From NCBI GenBank assembly GCA_964016415.1, contig OZ024666.1, positions 1,469,310-1,533,309 on the forward strand: 64,000 bases of DNA, given 5' to 3'. The translations under genes and the position numbers were made by a program. Below are positions 9,293 through 19,412 of this stretch, piece by piece (position 1 is the stretch's first letter; each line of letters starts with the position of its first letter). Below the pieces are notes generated by a model. That model was not told where the DNA came from. It ran no database searches and saw only the letters and a program-made list of their open reading frames with translations. Source of the stretch: Erwinia sp. (GTDB taxonomy: Bacteria > Pseudomonadota > Gammaproteobacteria > Enterobacterales > Enterobacteriaceae).

Positions 9293-9317
9293 CATCAGGG
9301 CACCCTGTGCCCTGATG
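9293..9317. terminator. bidirectional terminator between ribA and cysB
   Basis: A perfect 10-bp GC-rich stem (CATCAGGGCA, 9293-9302, with 9308-9317) around CCCTG lies in the 41-bp gap between convergent genes. T-tracts are weak on both strands. Confidence 0.6.
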
Positions 9318-9329
9318 GAATGATGTGAT

Positions 9330-10322
<993 letters not shown>

Positions 10323-10527
10323 TTAAAACAACGTGCGTAGGTCATCTACATGATGACTATTGTTGCCAACATTTTGTTAAAGCAGGCATCAGCTATACCA
10401 ATCCACTACTATTATTATCGTCGACAGGCTACAACATCATTGTTTAGTTGCGCTGATAAAATTATCTGCGCAACACAATTAATAGCATCATTCAAATCGC
10501 AAAAAATGAATGACGATCACTCATCGG

Positions 10528-13140
10528 CTATTTTTTTGCAGATGTTTTCTCTGTGATCTTCCATTTTCCATCAACATAATACGCCGTCCAGCCTGTGGCT
10601 TTGCCCTCTTTTTCAGTACTGACGTATTGCTCTTTAGTTTTGCGACTAAAGCGTACAAAGGATTTATTTCCTTCATTATCTGTTATCGGCGCATCGGCAA
10701 GATACTGTAATTTTTCAGGTAATCGGTCACGGAATCGGTGTAGTTCTTCTACCAATGGTGCCCTTGTCTCGCGAGATTTCGGAAAGGTATTAGCCGCAAG
10801 AAAAACACCCGCAGCACCGTCACGCAACACAAAATAGGCATCAGATTTTTTACATGCCAGCTCAGGAAGTGGCACCGGATCCTCTTTCGGTGGTGCGACA
10901 TCACCATTACGCAATATTTTACGGGTATTCTTGCACGCCTCGTTGGTACACGCCATGTACTTGCCAAAACGCCCCAGTTTCAGATGCATTTCCGAACCGC
11001 ATTTATCGCACTCAACTATCGGTCCATCATAACCCTTGATGCGAAACTCGCCTTCTTCGATTTCATAGCCATCACATTCCGGGTTATTACCACATACATG
11101 CAATTTACGCTGACCATCAATCAGATAACTGTCCATTGCTGTACCACATTTGGTACACCGGCGGCGTGCGCGCAGCGCATTAGTTTCTGCATCATCTCCC
11201 TCAAGAATATTGAGCACCTCATTCTCGGGGATCAAATTGATGGTTTGTTTACAACGCTCTTTAGGGGGTAACGCATAGCCAGAACAACCAAGGAATACGC
11301 CAGTGCTGGCTGTTCTGATACCCATTTTGCGCCCGCAGGTAGGACAATCAATCGAAGTCAGCACCACCTGGTTGGGTTGCATTCCACCTTCATCAGGATC
11401 TTTGTCAGCTTTATCCAGCTGCTCACTGAATTCAGCGAAAAAAGTATCCAGTACTTGCTTCCACTGCGCCTGATGGCTGGCCACTTTATCGAGGCTATCC
11501 TCCATGTGCGCAGTAAAGTCGTAGTTCATCAACTCAGGAAAACTGTTCTCCAGTCGCGAGGTGACTATCTCTCCCATTTTTTCTGCATAGAAACGACGAT
11601 TTTCTACTTTAACGTAGCCACGATCCTGAATGGTGGAGATGATCGAAGCATAAGTAGAAGGACGCCCTATCCCTCTTTTCTCCAATTCCCGAACCAGAGT
11701 GGCTTCACTGAAACGTGCTGGTGGCTTGGTAAAGTGCTGGCTGGGATGCAGAGCCAGGAGATCGAGCACAGAGCCAACAGCAACCGCTGGCAGCGTACGA
11801 TCTTCATCACCTTTCCTCAAGGCAGGCATTACGCGTGTCCAGCCATCGAAACGCAAAGTGCGACCACGTGCCTTCAGCTTATAATCAGCGGCAGCTACCG
11901 TCAGTTTCGTTGCATCATATTGTGCAGGTGTCATCTGACAAGCAACAAACTGACGCCAGATTAGCTGATACAATTTTTGCGCATCTGCTTCCATTTCAGT
12001 CAGCTGCTCAGCGAGGATACTCACCTCCGAAGGGCGAATGGCTTCGTGAGCTTCCTGCGAGTATTCTTTGCTAGTGTAGGAATTAGGTGCCGCAGGCAAA
12101 TATCGATCACCAAACTGGTCGGTAATATACTCACGAACCATTGTCACGGCGTCTTTGCTGAGGTTAGTCGAGTCAGTTCGCATATAAGTGATATGGCCTG
12201 CCTCGTACAACCGTTGTGCCATCATCATGGTTTTTTTAACACCAAAACCTAAGCGCGTACTGGCAGCCTGCTGCAAGGTAGAGGTGATAAAAGGAGCACC
12301 AGGTTTACTACTGGTCGGTTTATCTTCTCGTTCAGCCACCGTAAATGTAGCTGATTGCAATACGTCAACCGCAGCCTGAGTCTGATCACCATTAACCGGT
12401 TTGAACGCTTTTCCTGCAAAATGCGTCACCTCCATCGGCAGCAGTACACTATCCGGGGTATTCAGATCCGCGTGCAGCTCCCAGTACTCTTCAGGTACGA
12501 AAGCCTTGATTTCATGTTCACGCTCCACCAGCAACCTGACGGCGACCGACTGCACGCGTCCGGCGGATAGCCCTCGCGCAACTTTTTTCCACAATAAGGG
12601 CGAAACCATATAGCCCACCACGCGATCCATAAATCGTCTCGCCTGCTGCGCATTGACACGGTCGATATTCAGTTCGCCGGGTTGTTCAAAAGCCTGCTGA
12701 ATAGCGTTTTTAGTGATCTCATTAAAAACCACGCGGCTGAAACGGCTGTCATCGCCACCGATAACTTCCCGCAGGTGCCAGGCAATCGCTTCTCCTTCGC
12801 GGTCAAGGTCGGTTGCCAGATAGATGTGATCAGCGTTTTCTGCCAGTGATTTTAACTCTGCAACTACCTTCTCTTTACCGGGCAAAATTTGATAATTCGC
12901 TTGCCAGTCATGATAGGGATCGACCCCCATCCGGTTTACCAGCGCTGATTTTTCATCTTTTTTGACTTTTTTTGTAGTCTTACTGGTTGTAGAGTCAGCG
13001 CTCTTTTTCACTGTCGAGCCACTCGTCGGCAAATCCCGGATATGCCCGACGCTGGATTTCACTACAAAGTGATTGCCGAGATATCTGTTAATTGTTTTAG
13101 CCTTTGCCGGGGACTCAACTATTACGAGAGCTTTGCCCAT
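10528..13140 (-). CDS. topA: DNA topoisomerase I TopA
   Basis: Type IA topoisomerase that relaxes negative supercoils. From ATG 13140 ([15 protein letters not shown]), preceded by GAAGG, it has 870 residues, close to E. coli's 865. It has the TOPRIM domain with Glu9 and the DLDREGEA motif, the catalytic tyrosine in HITYMRTDS, and three C-terminal four-cysteine zinc ribbons (starting CPTCGRK, CTKCGTA and CDKCGSE), then the zinc-less C-terminal domains. A frame-open extension to 13188 is not conserved and lacks a ribosome site. The upstream gap (13141-13528) must carry its promoters. Confidence 0.96.
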   Translation of the reverse strand: MGKALVIVESPAKAKTINRYLGNHFVVKSSVGHIRDLPTSGSTVKKSADSTTSKTTKKVKKDEKSALVNRMGVDPYHDWQANYQILPGKEKVVAELKSLAENADHIYLATDLDREGEAIAWHLREVIGGDDSRFSRVVFNEITKNAIQQAFEQPGELNIDRVNAQQARRFMDRVVGYMVSPLLWKKVARGLSAGRVQSVAVRLLVEREHEIKAFVPEEYWELHADLNTPDSVLLPMEVTHFAGKAFKPVNGDQTQAAVDVLQSATFTVAEREDKPTSSKPGAPFITSTLQQAASTRLGFGVKKTMMMAQRLYEAGHITYMRTDSTNLSKDAVTMVREYITDQFGDRYLPAAPNSYTSKEYSQEAHEAIRPSEVSILAEQLTEMEADAQKLYQLIWRQFVACQMTPAQYDATKLTVAAADYKLKARGRTLRFDGWTRVMPALRKGDEDRTLPAVAVGSVLDLLALHPSQHFTKPPARFSEATLVRELEKRGIGRPSTYASIISTIQDRGYVKVENRRFYAEKMGEIVTSRLENSFPELMNYDFTAHMEDSLDKVASHQAQWKQVLDTFFAEFSEQLDKADKDPDEGGMQPNQVVLTSIDCPTCGRKMGIRTASTGVFLGCSGYALPPKERCKQTINLIPENEVLNILEGDDAETNALRARRRCTKCGTAMDSYLIDGQRKLHVCGNNPECDGYEIEEGEFRIKGYDGPIVECDKCGSEMHLKLGRFGKYMACTNEACKNTRKILRNGDVAPPKEDPVPLPELACKKSDAYFVLRDGAAGVFLAANTFPKSRETRAPLVEELHRFRDRLPEKLQYLADAPITDNEGNKSFVRFSRKTKEQYVSTEKEGKATGWTAYYVDGKWKITEKTSAKK

Positions 13141-13528
13141 ATTTACCTTCACCTGACTGAACCATTGAAATGTAAGTTGTCGTTGCATCCCAGAGACAAA
13201 AATTCCGCTGAATAATTCAAAACCGGCGGCTCATAGATGAATGTTAGCCCCATGTTTCGCTCTCTGAACTCAGTCAACTCAATGATTTAATTTATTATTC
13301 CAGAAGGACTGTGCAACGTTTGTCTGCGCTGCGATGCCTCAGTGACAAATCGCCCACACTCTACCTGATAAAATCCTGCACGCAACTTAATTAGCATCTG
13401 AGATAGAATTTCGCCAGTAAATAAGCATATTTACCTCACCATTTTATAACCTGCAGCCGGGTTGCTGGTACCGGTAGGTAGCGTTAAGATAATGACAACT
13501 ACTGTCTGAAAGTAAAGAGGACTTATTT
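13141..13528. other. topA-yciN divergent intergenic region
   Basis: About 390 bases between two divergent genes, expected to hold the topA promoters and the yciN promoter. I see the yciN ribosome site (AAAGAGGA) at its right end and the topA one (GAAGG) at its left end, but no convincing extra gene or RNA. Confidence 0.5.
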
Positions 13529-13786
13529 ATGCAGGAGAAACAGCAGCAGCAACTCATCGACTCTGTAGCTTTGCTGAAATTAGCCAATGAGATGATTGTT
13601 GAGCATCAGCAGTACCTGCCCGGTATGCAGGCAACGAGTGTTGAACAACGGGATGATGTGCTGATATTCAAAGGTGAATATTTTCTTGATGCAGACGGCC
13701 TGCCTACTGCTGACACCACGGCTGTTTTTAACGTGTTCAAAGCGTTAGCGGTAGCGCTCTCTCCCCATTACCGACTTAGTGAATAA
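13529..13786 (+). CDS. yciN: YciN family protein (DUF2498)
   Basis: Small conserved enterobacterial protein of unknown function, 85 residues, here as in E. coli beside topA. It is soluble and acidic, with no transmembrane segment or signal peptide; the conserved core includes LIDSVALLKLANEMIVEHQ. The ATG follows AAAGAGGACTTATTT, a good ribosome site. Its stop codon lies inside the stem of a terminator-like hairpin. Confidence 0.9.
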   Translation: MQEKQQQQLIDSVALLKLANEMIVEHQQYLPGMQATSVEQRDDVLIFKGEYFLDADGLPTADTTAVFNVFKALAVALSPHYRLSE

Positions 13787-13806
13787 CCCACATTGGGTTA
13801 CTCACT
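13778..13806. terminator. bidirectional hairpin between yciN and sohB
   Basis: TAACCCA (13784-13790) pairs with TGGGTTA (13794-13800) around CAT, extended by AGTGA/TCACT with one mismatch. It lies between convergent genes and includes the yciN stop. Confidence 0.55.
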
Positions 13807-13816
13807 GAATCTGAGA

Positions 13817-14866
13817 TCAGAGAAGCGGTTTTGAGCCGCGTTGCCAAAAGCGCAATAACAGATGTTCTGTCGCTTGTGCAGCACTCTGCGTAAAACGGTC
13901 GAGCATCTTTTTGCGGATGACGTAACGTATTCCTATCACCTCAAATTTCTCCATCCGTGAGATGATCAGGTCGTCACTGGTGCCAATGGCATCCACCAGC
14001 CCTTTTTCCAGCGCCTGAGAACCAAACCAGTGTTCTCCGGTAGCTACCGTGTTGATATCCAGTGACGGACGCATCTGGGTTACAAACTGCTTGAACAGAA
14101 GGTGCGTATCATTAAGATCCTCACGGAACTTCTCTCTGCCCTGTTCAGTGTTTTCCCCGAACAAGGTGAGGGTGCGTTTGTATTCGCCAGCCGTGTGCAA
14201 CTCAACATCAATGTTGTTATGTTTCAGCAATCGATTGAAATTAGGTATCTGTGCCACAACACCAATTGAGCCGATGATAGAAAATGGTGCGGCTACGATC
14301 TGACTGGCTACACACGCCATCATATAGCCTCCACTGGCGGCAACCTTGTCAACTGCAACTGTCAGTGGTACGCCGTTGTCGCGCAAACGCTGTAATTGTG
14401 ACGCGGCCAAACCGTATCCATGCACAACCCCGCCCGGACTTTCCAGTCGAAGCATCACTTCATCCTGAGGCCTAACAACCGCTAAAACCGATGAGATCTC
14501 TTCACGTAATGAACGAACTTCGTGAGCATCCATGCTGCCATTGAAATCCAGTACGTAGAGCACAGGTTTTGCACTACTCTCTGTGGTCGCTGACTTTGCC
14601 TGCTGACGTGCTGCTTTCTCTTCCTGCTTCTCTTTTTTCTTTTGTGCTTTATGCCATGCTTTTTGCTGAAAAGGCTTCATCGTGGCAAGCTGCATCTCTT
14701 CTTTGATCGCCTTGTAACGCTCACCTAAATCAATGACATCGATTTGCCCGGCCTCTAATCGCTTACGCATCAATACATTAGCTATCAGGATCACAATCAC
14801 CGCGATGGCAACCACCACCGTCACCGTCTTTGCGAGAAAAAGTCCGTAATAAGAGAGTATTTCCAC
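13817..14866 (-). CDS. sohB: S49-family inner-membrane protease SohB
   Basis: Putative membrane-bound serine protease related to SppA, named in E. coli as a multicopy suppressor of htrA. The 349 residues contain two N-terminal hydrophobic segments (about 5-32), a charged Lys/Gln linker, and a ClpP/crotonase-fold protease core with Ser178 (AASGGYMM) and Lys230 (GEYKRTL) as the likely Ser/Lys dyad. Length equals that of the E. coli protein. Single gene, convergent with yciN. Confidence 0.93.
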   Translation of the reverse strand: MEILSYYGLFLAKTVTVVVAIAVIVILIANVLMRKRLEAGQIDVIDLGERYKAIKEEMQLATMKPFQQKAWHKAQKKKEKQEEKAARQQAKSATTESSAKPVLYVLDFNGSMDAHEVRSLREEISSVLAVVRPQDEVMLRLESPGGVVHGYGLAASQLQRLRDNGVPLTVAVDKVAASGGYMMACVASQIVAAPFSIIGSIGVVAQIPNFNRLLKHNNIDVELHTAGEYKRTLTLFGENTEQGREKFREDLNDTHLLFKQFVTQMRPSLDINTVATGEHWFGSQALEKGLVDAIGTSDDLIISRMEKFEVIGIRYVIRKKMLDRFTQSAAQATEHLLLRFWQRGSKPLL

Positions 14867-15064
14867 TCAAACCGCCTTAACTTGAACATCCAGGAGTAAA
14901 AAAGCTAGTGTAACGCAGGAAATACAACTCAGCGATAAAATCCTCCGAACCCACTCGCAGATACCATTTTATGCCACCCAAAAATAAGGCTTGTGCTATG
15001 TTTCATTCCTTTGTGTGATATACAAACCGTCGGTATCACCGTTTCTTGTTACCAGGAGGCACCC

Positions 15065-15826
15065 GTGTCTGGAACTGACAAGCAAGATTACCTGTCACAC
15101 CGAACTATCATGGTTACCGGAGCCAGTGACGTAATAGGCAGACAAGCAGCCCTGAGCTATGCGCAGCACGGAGCACAACTTATTTTACTGGGTAGAAGTG
15201 CCAGCAAACTGGCTGATACCGCTAAGCAGATCACGCAACAAGGCGGAAAAACGCCGCATATTGCCCTGCTCGACATGGCGGTAGCCACTCCCGAAGCCTG
15301 TCAGCTACTTGCCACTGAGCTTAGAGGAACGGTGCCGAAACTTGATGGCTTATTACACAACGCCGGTATTCTCGGTGAGATCTCGCCGATTGCCAGTTAT
15401 GATCCGCAACTGTGGTCAGAGGTGATACAAATTAACCTGCATAGCGCCTTCTATCTGACACAAGCTCTGTTACCTCTGCTGCTTACATCCCATGGCAGTA
15501 CCGTGGTGTTTACCTCTTCCGGGGTCGGTCGTCAGGGGCGTGCTAACTGGGGGGCATATTCTGTCTCGAAATTCGCCACTGAGGGGCTGACACAAGTGCT
15601 GGCTGATGAGTACCCGGTGGAGCAGTTGCGGGTTAACTGTATCAACCCAGGCCGGACACGCACCGCAATGCGTGCACAGGCAGCCCCAGATGAAAACCCT
15701 GCGGTGCTGAAGACTGCAGCAGATATCATGCCGCTCTATCTCTGGCTAATGAGCGATAACAGTCAGGGTATTACCGGCAAAACTTTTGATGCACAAAGCT
15801 TCACACCTGAGGGAGTTATACAATAA
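15065..15826 (+). CDS. yciK: SDR-family oxidoreductase YciK
   Basis: NAD(P)-dependent short-chain dehydrogenase/reductase of unknown substrate, 253 residues from a GTG start at 15065 that has a strong ribosome site (CAGGAGG). This gives the family length; the frame is open to 14993 but nothing there is conserved. The catalytic Ser and Tyr-x3-Lys (GAYSVSK) and the NAG motif (HNAGILGE) are present. The dinucleotide loop reads TGASDVIG rather than TGASDGIG: Val23 replaces the normally invariant middle glycine. It overlaps btuR by one base (TAATG). Confidence 0.92.
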   Translation: MSGTDKQDYLSHRTIMVTGASDVIGRQAALSYAQHGAQLILLGRSASKLADTAKQITQQGGKTPHIALLDMAVATPEACQLLATELRGTVPKLDGLLHNAGILGEISPIASYDPQLWSEVIQINLHSAFYLTQALLPLLLTSHGSTVVFTSSGVGRQGRANWGAYSVSKFATEGLTQVLADEYPVEQLRVNCINPGRTRTAMRAQAAPDENPAVLKTAADIMPLYLWLMSDNSQGITGKTFDAQSFTPEGVIQ

Positions 15827-16431
15827 TGTCCGAAGATCGTCATCGTCAGCGCCAACAAAAACTCAAAGAGCAGGTTGCTTCCCGCGTCTCTGCAGCCACC
15901 CTACAAGGTGGGATCGTGATGGTGTTTACGGGTAATGGCAAAGGCAAAACAACCGCTGCTTTTGGTACCGTTTGTCGCGCCGTGGGACACGGACAGCGTG
16001 CCGGCGTGATTCAGTTCATTAAAGGTGAGTGGCCCAACGGTGAACGGCAGCTGCTTGAACCCCAGGGGGTTGAATTCCAGGGGGTTGAATTCCAGGTCAT
16101 GGCCACTGGTTTCACCTGGGATACTCAGGACAGAGAGCACGACACTGCGGCTTGTCTTGCTACGTGGCAACACGCCAAACGAATGCTGCTCGACGATACA
16201 CTGAATCTGGTGCTGCTTGATGAATTAACCTACATGGTAAGCTTTGGTTATTTACCCCTTGAGCAGGTAATCAATGCTCTTCGTCAGCGCCCCGTCGGGC
16301 AAAGTGTGATCATTACAGGGCGTGGATGTCATCGTGATCTTATCGCACTGGCGGATACAGTAAGTGAAATGCGCCCGGTCAAACATGCGTTCGATCAGGG
16401 GGTCCAGGCTCAGCAAGGGATTGACTGGTAA
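15826..16431 (+). CDS. btuR: cob(I)yrinic acid a,c-diamide adenosyltransferase BtuR
   Basis: ATP:corrinoid adenosyltransferase (CobA type), which makes adenosylcobalamin from salvaged corrinoids. The 201 residues have an N-terminal P-loop TGNGKGKTT (about 35-43), the LLDELTYM Walker B-like segment and the ITGRG motif. The protein is five residues longer than E. coli BtuR (196). Part of this comes from an exact 15-bp tandem duplication giving GVEFQGVEFQ where the family has one GVEFQ. The start overlaps the yciK stop, so the genes are coupled. Confidence 0.94.
   Translation: MSEDRHRQRQQKLKEQVASRVSAATLQGGIVMVFTGNGKGKTTAAFGTVCRAVGHGQRAGVIQFIKGEWPNGERQLLEPQGVEFQGVEFQVMATGFTWDTQDREHDTAACLATWQHAKRMLLDDTLNLVLLDELTYMVSFGYLPLEQVINALRQRPVGQSVIITGRGCHRDLIALADTVSEMRPVKHAFDQGVQAQQGIDW
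16063..16092 (+). repeat. 15-bp tandem duplication inside btuR
   Basis: CAGGGGGTTGAATTC occurs twice head-to-tail without a mismatch (16063-16077 and 16078-16092), adding five in-frame residues (GVEFQ) to BtuR. The perfect identity suggests a recent slippage event. Confidence 0.95.
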
Positions 16432-16452
16432 TCACACAAGGTGATTACCAGT
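16424..16452. terminator. bidirectional terminator between btuR and rluB
   Basis: A perfect 12-bp stem (ACTGGTAATCAC, 16424-16435, with 16441-16452) around ACAAG lies between convergent genes and includes the btuR stop codon. A T-rich run (GTTTACTTTTT) follows on the plus strand. Confidence 0.65.
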
Positions 16453-16458
16453 CTGAGT

Positions 16459-17328
16459 TTACTTTTTGGCGGGGGTACGACGTGGTGCGCCACTCATTTT
16501 GGCGTGCCGCTTGACTGCCCGGCGAATTTGATTCGCTTTGGTACGGCGGCGATCTTTTTCTACCGGGATTTTACTGACGGTTTCAGGTGCTAAGCCCACC
16601 ATCTGACGCAGATAGTTAACCGGAGCCAGATCCAGTTCACTCCATCCACCTCGTGGTAAGTTTTTCGGCAATGTGATGTCGCCATAGCGTGTACGTATCA
16701 ACCGACTGACCTGCACACCGACTGATTCACATAACCGACGTACTTCACGGTTACGTCCCTCTGTCAGGGTAACGCTGTACCACTGGTTGGTTCCTTCGCC
16801 ACCGACAAATTTCAACGTCCGGAAGGCCGCTGGCCCATCTTCAAGTTGTACACCGCGACTCAGTTGTTTCAGCTTGTCGTCATCGATCTCACCAAAAACA
16901 CGCACAGCATACTCTCTTTCCACTTCGCGACTTGGATGCATCAACCGGTTTGCCAGTTCACCATCGGTGGTGAAAAGCAATAATCCACACGTGTTCACAT
17001 CCAGACGCCCTACTGCTATCCAGCGTGCGCCACGCAGCTTAGGCAACCTGTCAAAAACTGTGGGGCGACCTTCTGGATCATTGCGGGTGCAGAGCTCGCC
17101 CTCAGGCTTATAATACGCCAGCACACGACATACTTCGGTGAATGATTCAGCGATGGAGACCAGATGCCCGTCAATACGAATTTTTAACGCTTTGGAGGGT
17201 TCTACCCGGTCACCGAGCGTAGCACGCTGACCATCGATACTGATTCGTCCGGCTGCGATCATCGCTTCAATTTCACGCCGTGACCCGTGTCCGGCACGTG
17301 CCAGCACTTTTTGTAATTTTTCGCTCAT
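16459..17328 (-). CDS. rluB: 23S rRNA pseudouridine(2605) synthase RluB
   Basis: RsuA-family pseudouridine synthase that modifies U2605 of 23S rRNA. The 289-residue protein has an N-terminal S4 RNA-binding domain (about 1-60), the catalytic motif [17 protein letters not shown] with its aspartate (about residues 107-123), and a basic, low-complexity tail ([17 protein letters not shown]). Length agrees with E. coli (291). A single gene transcribed away from yciO, convergent with btuR. Confidence 0.95.
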   Translation of the reverse strand: MSEKLQKVLARAGHGSRREIEAMIAAGRISIDGQRATLGDRVEPSKALKIRIDGHLVSIAESFTEVCRVLAYYKPEGELCTRNDPEGRPTVFDRLPKLRGARWIAVGRLDVNTCGLLLFTTDGELANRLMHPSREVEREYAVRVFGEIDDDKLKQLSRGVQLEDGPAAFRTLKFVGGEGTNQWYSVTLTEGRNREVRRLCESVGVQVSRLIRTRYGDITLPKNLPRGGWSELDLAPVNYLRQMVGLAPETVSKIPVEKDRRRTKANQIRRAVKRHAKMSGAPRRTPAKK

Positions 17329-17597
17329 TGAGCTTCCTCTCTGTCGCCTTCCCAGGCGTCATGATTGTTATGACAATACGTCTCGTCATCTACCGCACGG
17401 CTTTCGCGTCTCGGGTAAGGCGTTTGCCGTCAGCCGAGCATGTTATGCTATACGACGCTTATAACGAAGGATTTTAATAAAACTTTTCTGTACGCGGCAG
17501 AGTCAGCTGATGATCGACTTGCCTGCATGTGATTACAAACCGCAAATCACCGAGCCGGGCTATTGCCACATCCCGGTCCGGTGATTGTTCTGTTCTT

Positions 17598-18218
17598 TCA
17601 GAGAAATGGCTGTGTATCTCCGGCACCTGCACGAATAACCACCGGGGCATCATCGGTCAGGTCAATGACCGTTGTAGGTTGCTGACCGAGATAACCTCCA
17701 TGAATGATCACATCAACTTGTCGACCTATTTCATCCTGGATCATTTCCGGGTCTGACTCGGTAAAATCATTGCCAGGAAGAATCAATGACGTTGACATCA
17801 TCGGCTCATTCAGAGCATCGAGCAACGCAAGAGCAATAGGATTAGAAGGCACACGCAACCCAATCGTTTTACGTTTTTCACTCATCAATCGTCGTGGCAC
17901 TTCTTTTGTCGCTTTTAAAATAAACGTGTAGTTACCGGGAGTATTATTTTTGATCAGACGGAAAGCACTGTTATCGACGTGTGCGTATGTTGACAACTCA
18001 GAGAGGTCGCGACACATCAGGGTGAAGTTGTGATCACCCTCGAGTTTCCTGATACGACAAATGCGCTCCATGGCATTTTTCTCCTCCAGCCGACACCCCA
18101 GCGCATAGCCAGAGTCGGTGGGGTAAACGATAACGGCACCCTGATTGAGTTGTTCAACCGCTTGCTTGATTAACCTGGGCTGCGGATTTTCCGGATGAAT
18201 GTAAAAAAACTGACTCAT
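17598..18218 (-). CDS. yciO: YrdC/Sua5-like protein YciO
   Basis: Member of the YrdC/Sua5 fold family (threonylcarbamoyl-AMP synthase paralogues); its own cellular role is uncertain. From ATG 18218 (MSQFFYIHPENPQ), with GAGG upstream, it has 206 residues, the usual length. The ligand pocket segments YPTDSGYALGC and KNTPGNYTFILKA are present. The frame is open to 18308 but that part overlaps the end of rnm and is not conserved. It follows rnm on the same strand with a 43-bp gap, as in E. coli. Confidence 0.94.
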   Translation of the reverse strand: MSQFFYIHPENPQPRLIKQAVEQLNQGAVIVYPTDSGYALGCRLEEKNAMERICRIRKLEGDHNFTLMCRDLSELSTYAHVDNSAFRLIKNNTPGNYTFILKATKEVPRRLMSEKRKTIGLRVPSNPIALALLDALNEPMMSTSLILPGNDFTESDPEMIQDEIGRQVDVIIHGGYLGQQPTTVIDLTDDAPVVIRAGAGDTQPFL

Positions 18219-18261
18219 AACAACCTCGTTACAGCGTAACGTTGATTTAACGCTCGCCGGT

Positions 18262-19134
18262 TCAGACCGAAAGATTGGGAAAACGTTGCCAGACCGCATC
18301 CACGCCACCAGGAAGCCATAATTTCTTGCCCAGCTCTATCCAGGCACAGGGACGATGAAAGTCAGATCCCTGAGAAGCGGCTAACTGATAATCCTGCGCA
18401 TAGCGTCCCAGTTGAGAACGTTCCTGAGGAGCCTGCTGACACTGTGCGACCTCCATGGCATCACCTCCTGCTTCACAGAACGCACCCAATAATCGCTTCA
18501 GCCATTTGGCAGAGAGGTCGTAGCGCCCCGGATGGGCCAAAACACTGCATCCTCCTGCAAGATGTATCGCCGCGATAGCCTGCTCTAGTGTACACCACTG
18601 CGCAGGTACATAACCAATTTTGCCGCGAGCCAGATAGCGTTTAAACACCTGTGCCATTGTCTCCGCCTTACCCTGAGCAATCAAATAACGGGCAAAGTGT
18701 CCCCGGGTCACCACGCCCTGGCTGGCAAACGCCTGCGCACCAGCCAGTGCATCAGGAATCTGGGCTTTCGCCAGGCGTTCGGCTATCGCTGTAGCTCTGT
18801 CTATCCGTCGGTTATATTGTTGCTGTAACAAGGCCACCATCGCCGGATCTTCGGGATTTATCCCTAACCCAACGACATGAATCTCATGATTCTCCCACAG
18901 GGTTGAGATTTCCACGCCATTCACTAAATGCAGTGGCAGTTGCAGCTGCTGAATCGCGTCGCGAGCTGCGCTGATACCGGCCGTGGTATCGTGATCGGTT
19001 ATCGCCAGCACCCCTACTCCGAAATCCACTGCACGTTGGACAAGTGCCTCAGGCGTTAATATGCCATCAGAGGCAGAAGTGTGTGTATGTAAGTCATAAA
19101 GCGTAAAAGCGCTTGATACGGCAGTGTTTGGCAA
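18262..19134 (-). CDS. rnm: 5'-3' exoribonuclease RNase AM (YciV)
   Basis: PHP-domain nuclease that matures 5' ends of rRNAs and hydrolyses 3',5'-nucleotide bisphosphates. The 290 residues carry the PHP metal motifs DLHTHTSASDG (about 14-24), AITDHDT, the HPGRYD and the C-terminal SDFH. It starts divergently from the trp operon promoter and is followed by yciO. Start at ATG 19134 gives the family length. Confidence 0.94.
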   Translation of the reverse strand: MPNTAVSSAFTLYDLHTHTSASDGILTPEALVQRAVDFGVGVLAITDHDTTAGISAARDAIQQLQLPLHLVNGVEISTLWENHEIHVVGLGINPEDPAMVALLQQQYNRRIDRATAIAERLAKAQIPDALAGAQAFASQGVVTRGHFARYLIAQGKAETMAQVFKRYLARGKIGYVPAQWCTLEQAIAAIHLAGGCSVLAHPGRYDLSAKWLKRLLGAFCEAGGDAMEVAQCQQAPQERSQLGRYAQDYQLAASQGSDFHRPCAWIELGKKLWLPGGVDAVWQRFPNLSV

Positions 19135-19207
19135 AATAGCTCCGGCGCAGACCCGTTATAAAATGAATGGTATACTACTCTTTTTTCATCTATGACGAAA
19201 AAGAGTA

Positions 19208-19236
19208 TTGACTTTTTAATCATGAACCAGTTAACT
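19208..19236 (+). promoter_or_regulatory. trp operon promoter
   Basis: A -35 box TTGACT (19208-19213) and a -10 box TTAACT (19231-19236) are separated by 17 bases. The layout matches the E. coli trp promoter almost base for base. Confidence 0.85.
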
Positions 19237-19241
19237 AGTAC
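19224..19241. promoter_or_regulatory. TrpR operator
   Basis: GAACCAGTTAACTAGTAC is a near-perfect palindrome covering the -10 box, as in E. coli trpO. One position (C at 19228) differs from the symmetric T of the known operator. TrpR with tryptophan would block RNA polymerase here. Confidence 0.85.
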
Positions 19242-19268
19242 ACAGGTTCACAAAGCGAGGTAGTCACA

Positions 19269-19334
19269 ATGAACACATCACTGCACGCATTTCATAGCTG
19301 GTGGCTAGCTTATCCCCCTCAGGGCGATGAGTAG
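19269..19334 (+). CDS. trpL: trp operon leader peptide TrpL
   Basis: A 21-residue leader peptide starting MNTSLHAFHSWW, too short for usual gene calling. Adjacent Trp codons TGG TGG at 19299-19304 are the regulatory feature: ribosome stalling there under tryptophan shortage prevents the attenuator hairpin at 19363-19381 from forming. GAGG precedes the ATG. Position between promoter and attenuator, and the Trp-Trp pair, make the call secure. Confidence 0.92.
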   Translation: MNTSLHAFHSWWLAYPPQGDE

Positions 19335-19362
19335 GCATGTTGTTATCTTGTGCATCTACCTT

Positions 19363-19388
19363 AACCCGCCAATAGCGGGTTTTTTTTT
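19363..19388 (+). terminator. trp attenuator (intrinsic terminator)
   Basis: AACCCGC (19363-19369) pairs with GCGGGTT (19375-19381) around CAATA, and nine T residues run from 19380 to 19388. This is the classic attenuator between trpL and trpE. Confidence 0.93.
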
Positions 19389-19412
19389 GAGCAAAAACAG
19401 AGAACTGATCGT

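Noticed and set aside
11377-11964. 195-codon frame on the plus strand
   Set aside because: Antisense to topA, no ribosome site, no recognisable protein; it follows from the codon pattern of topA.
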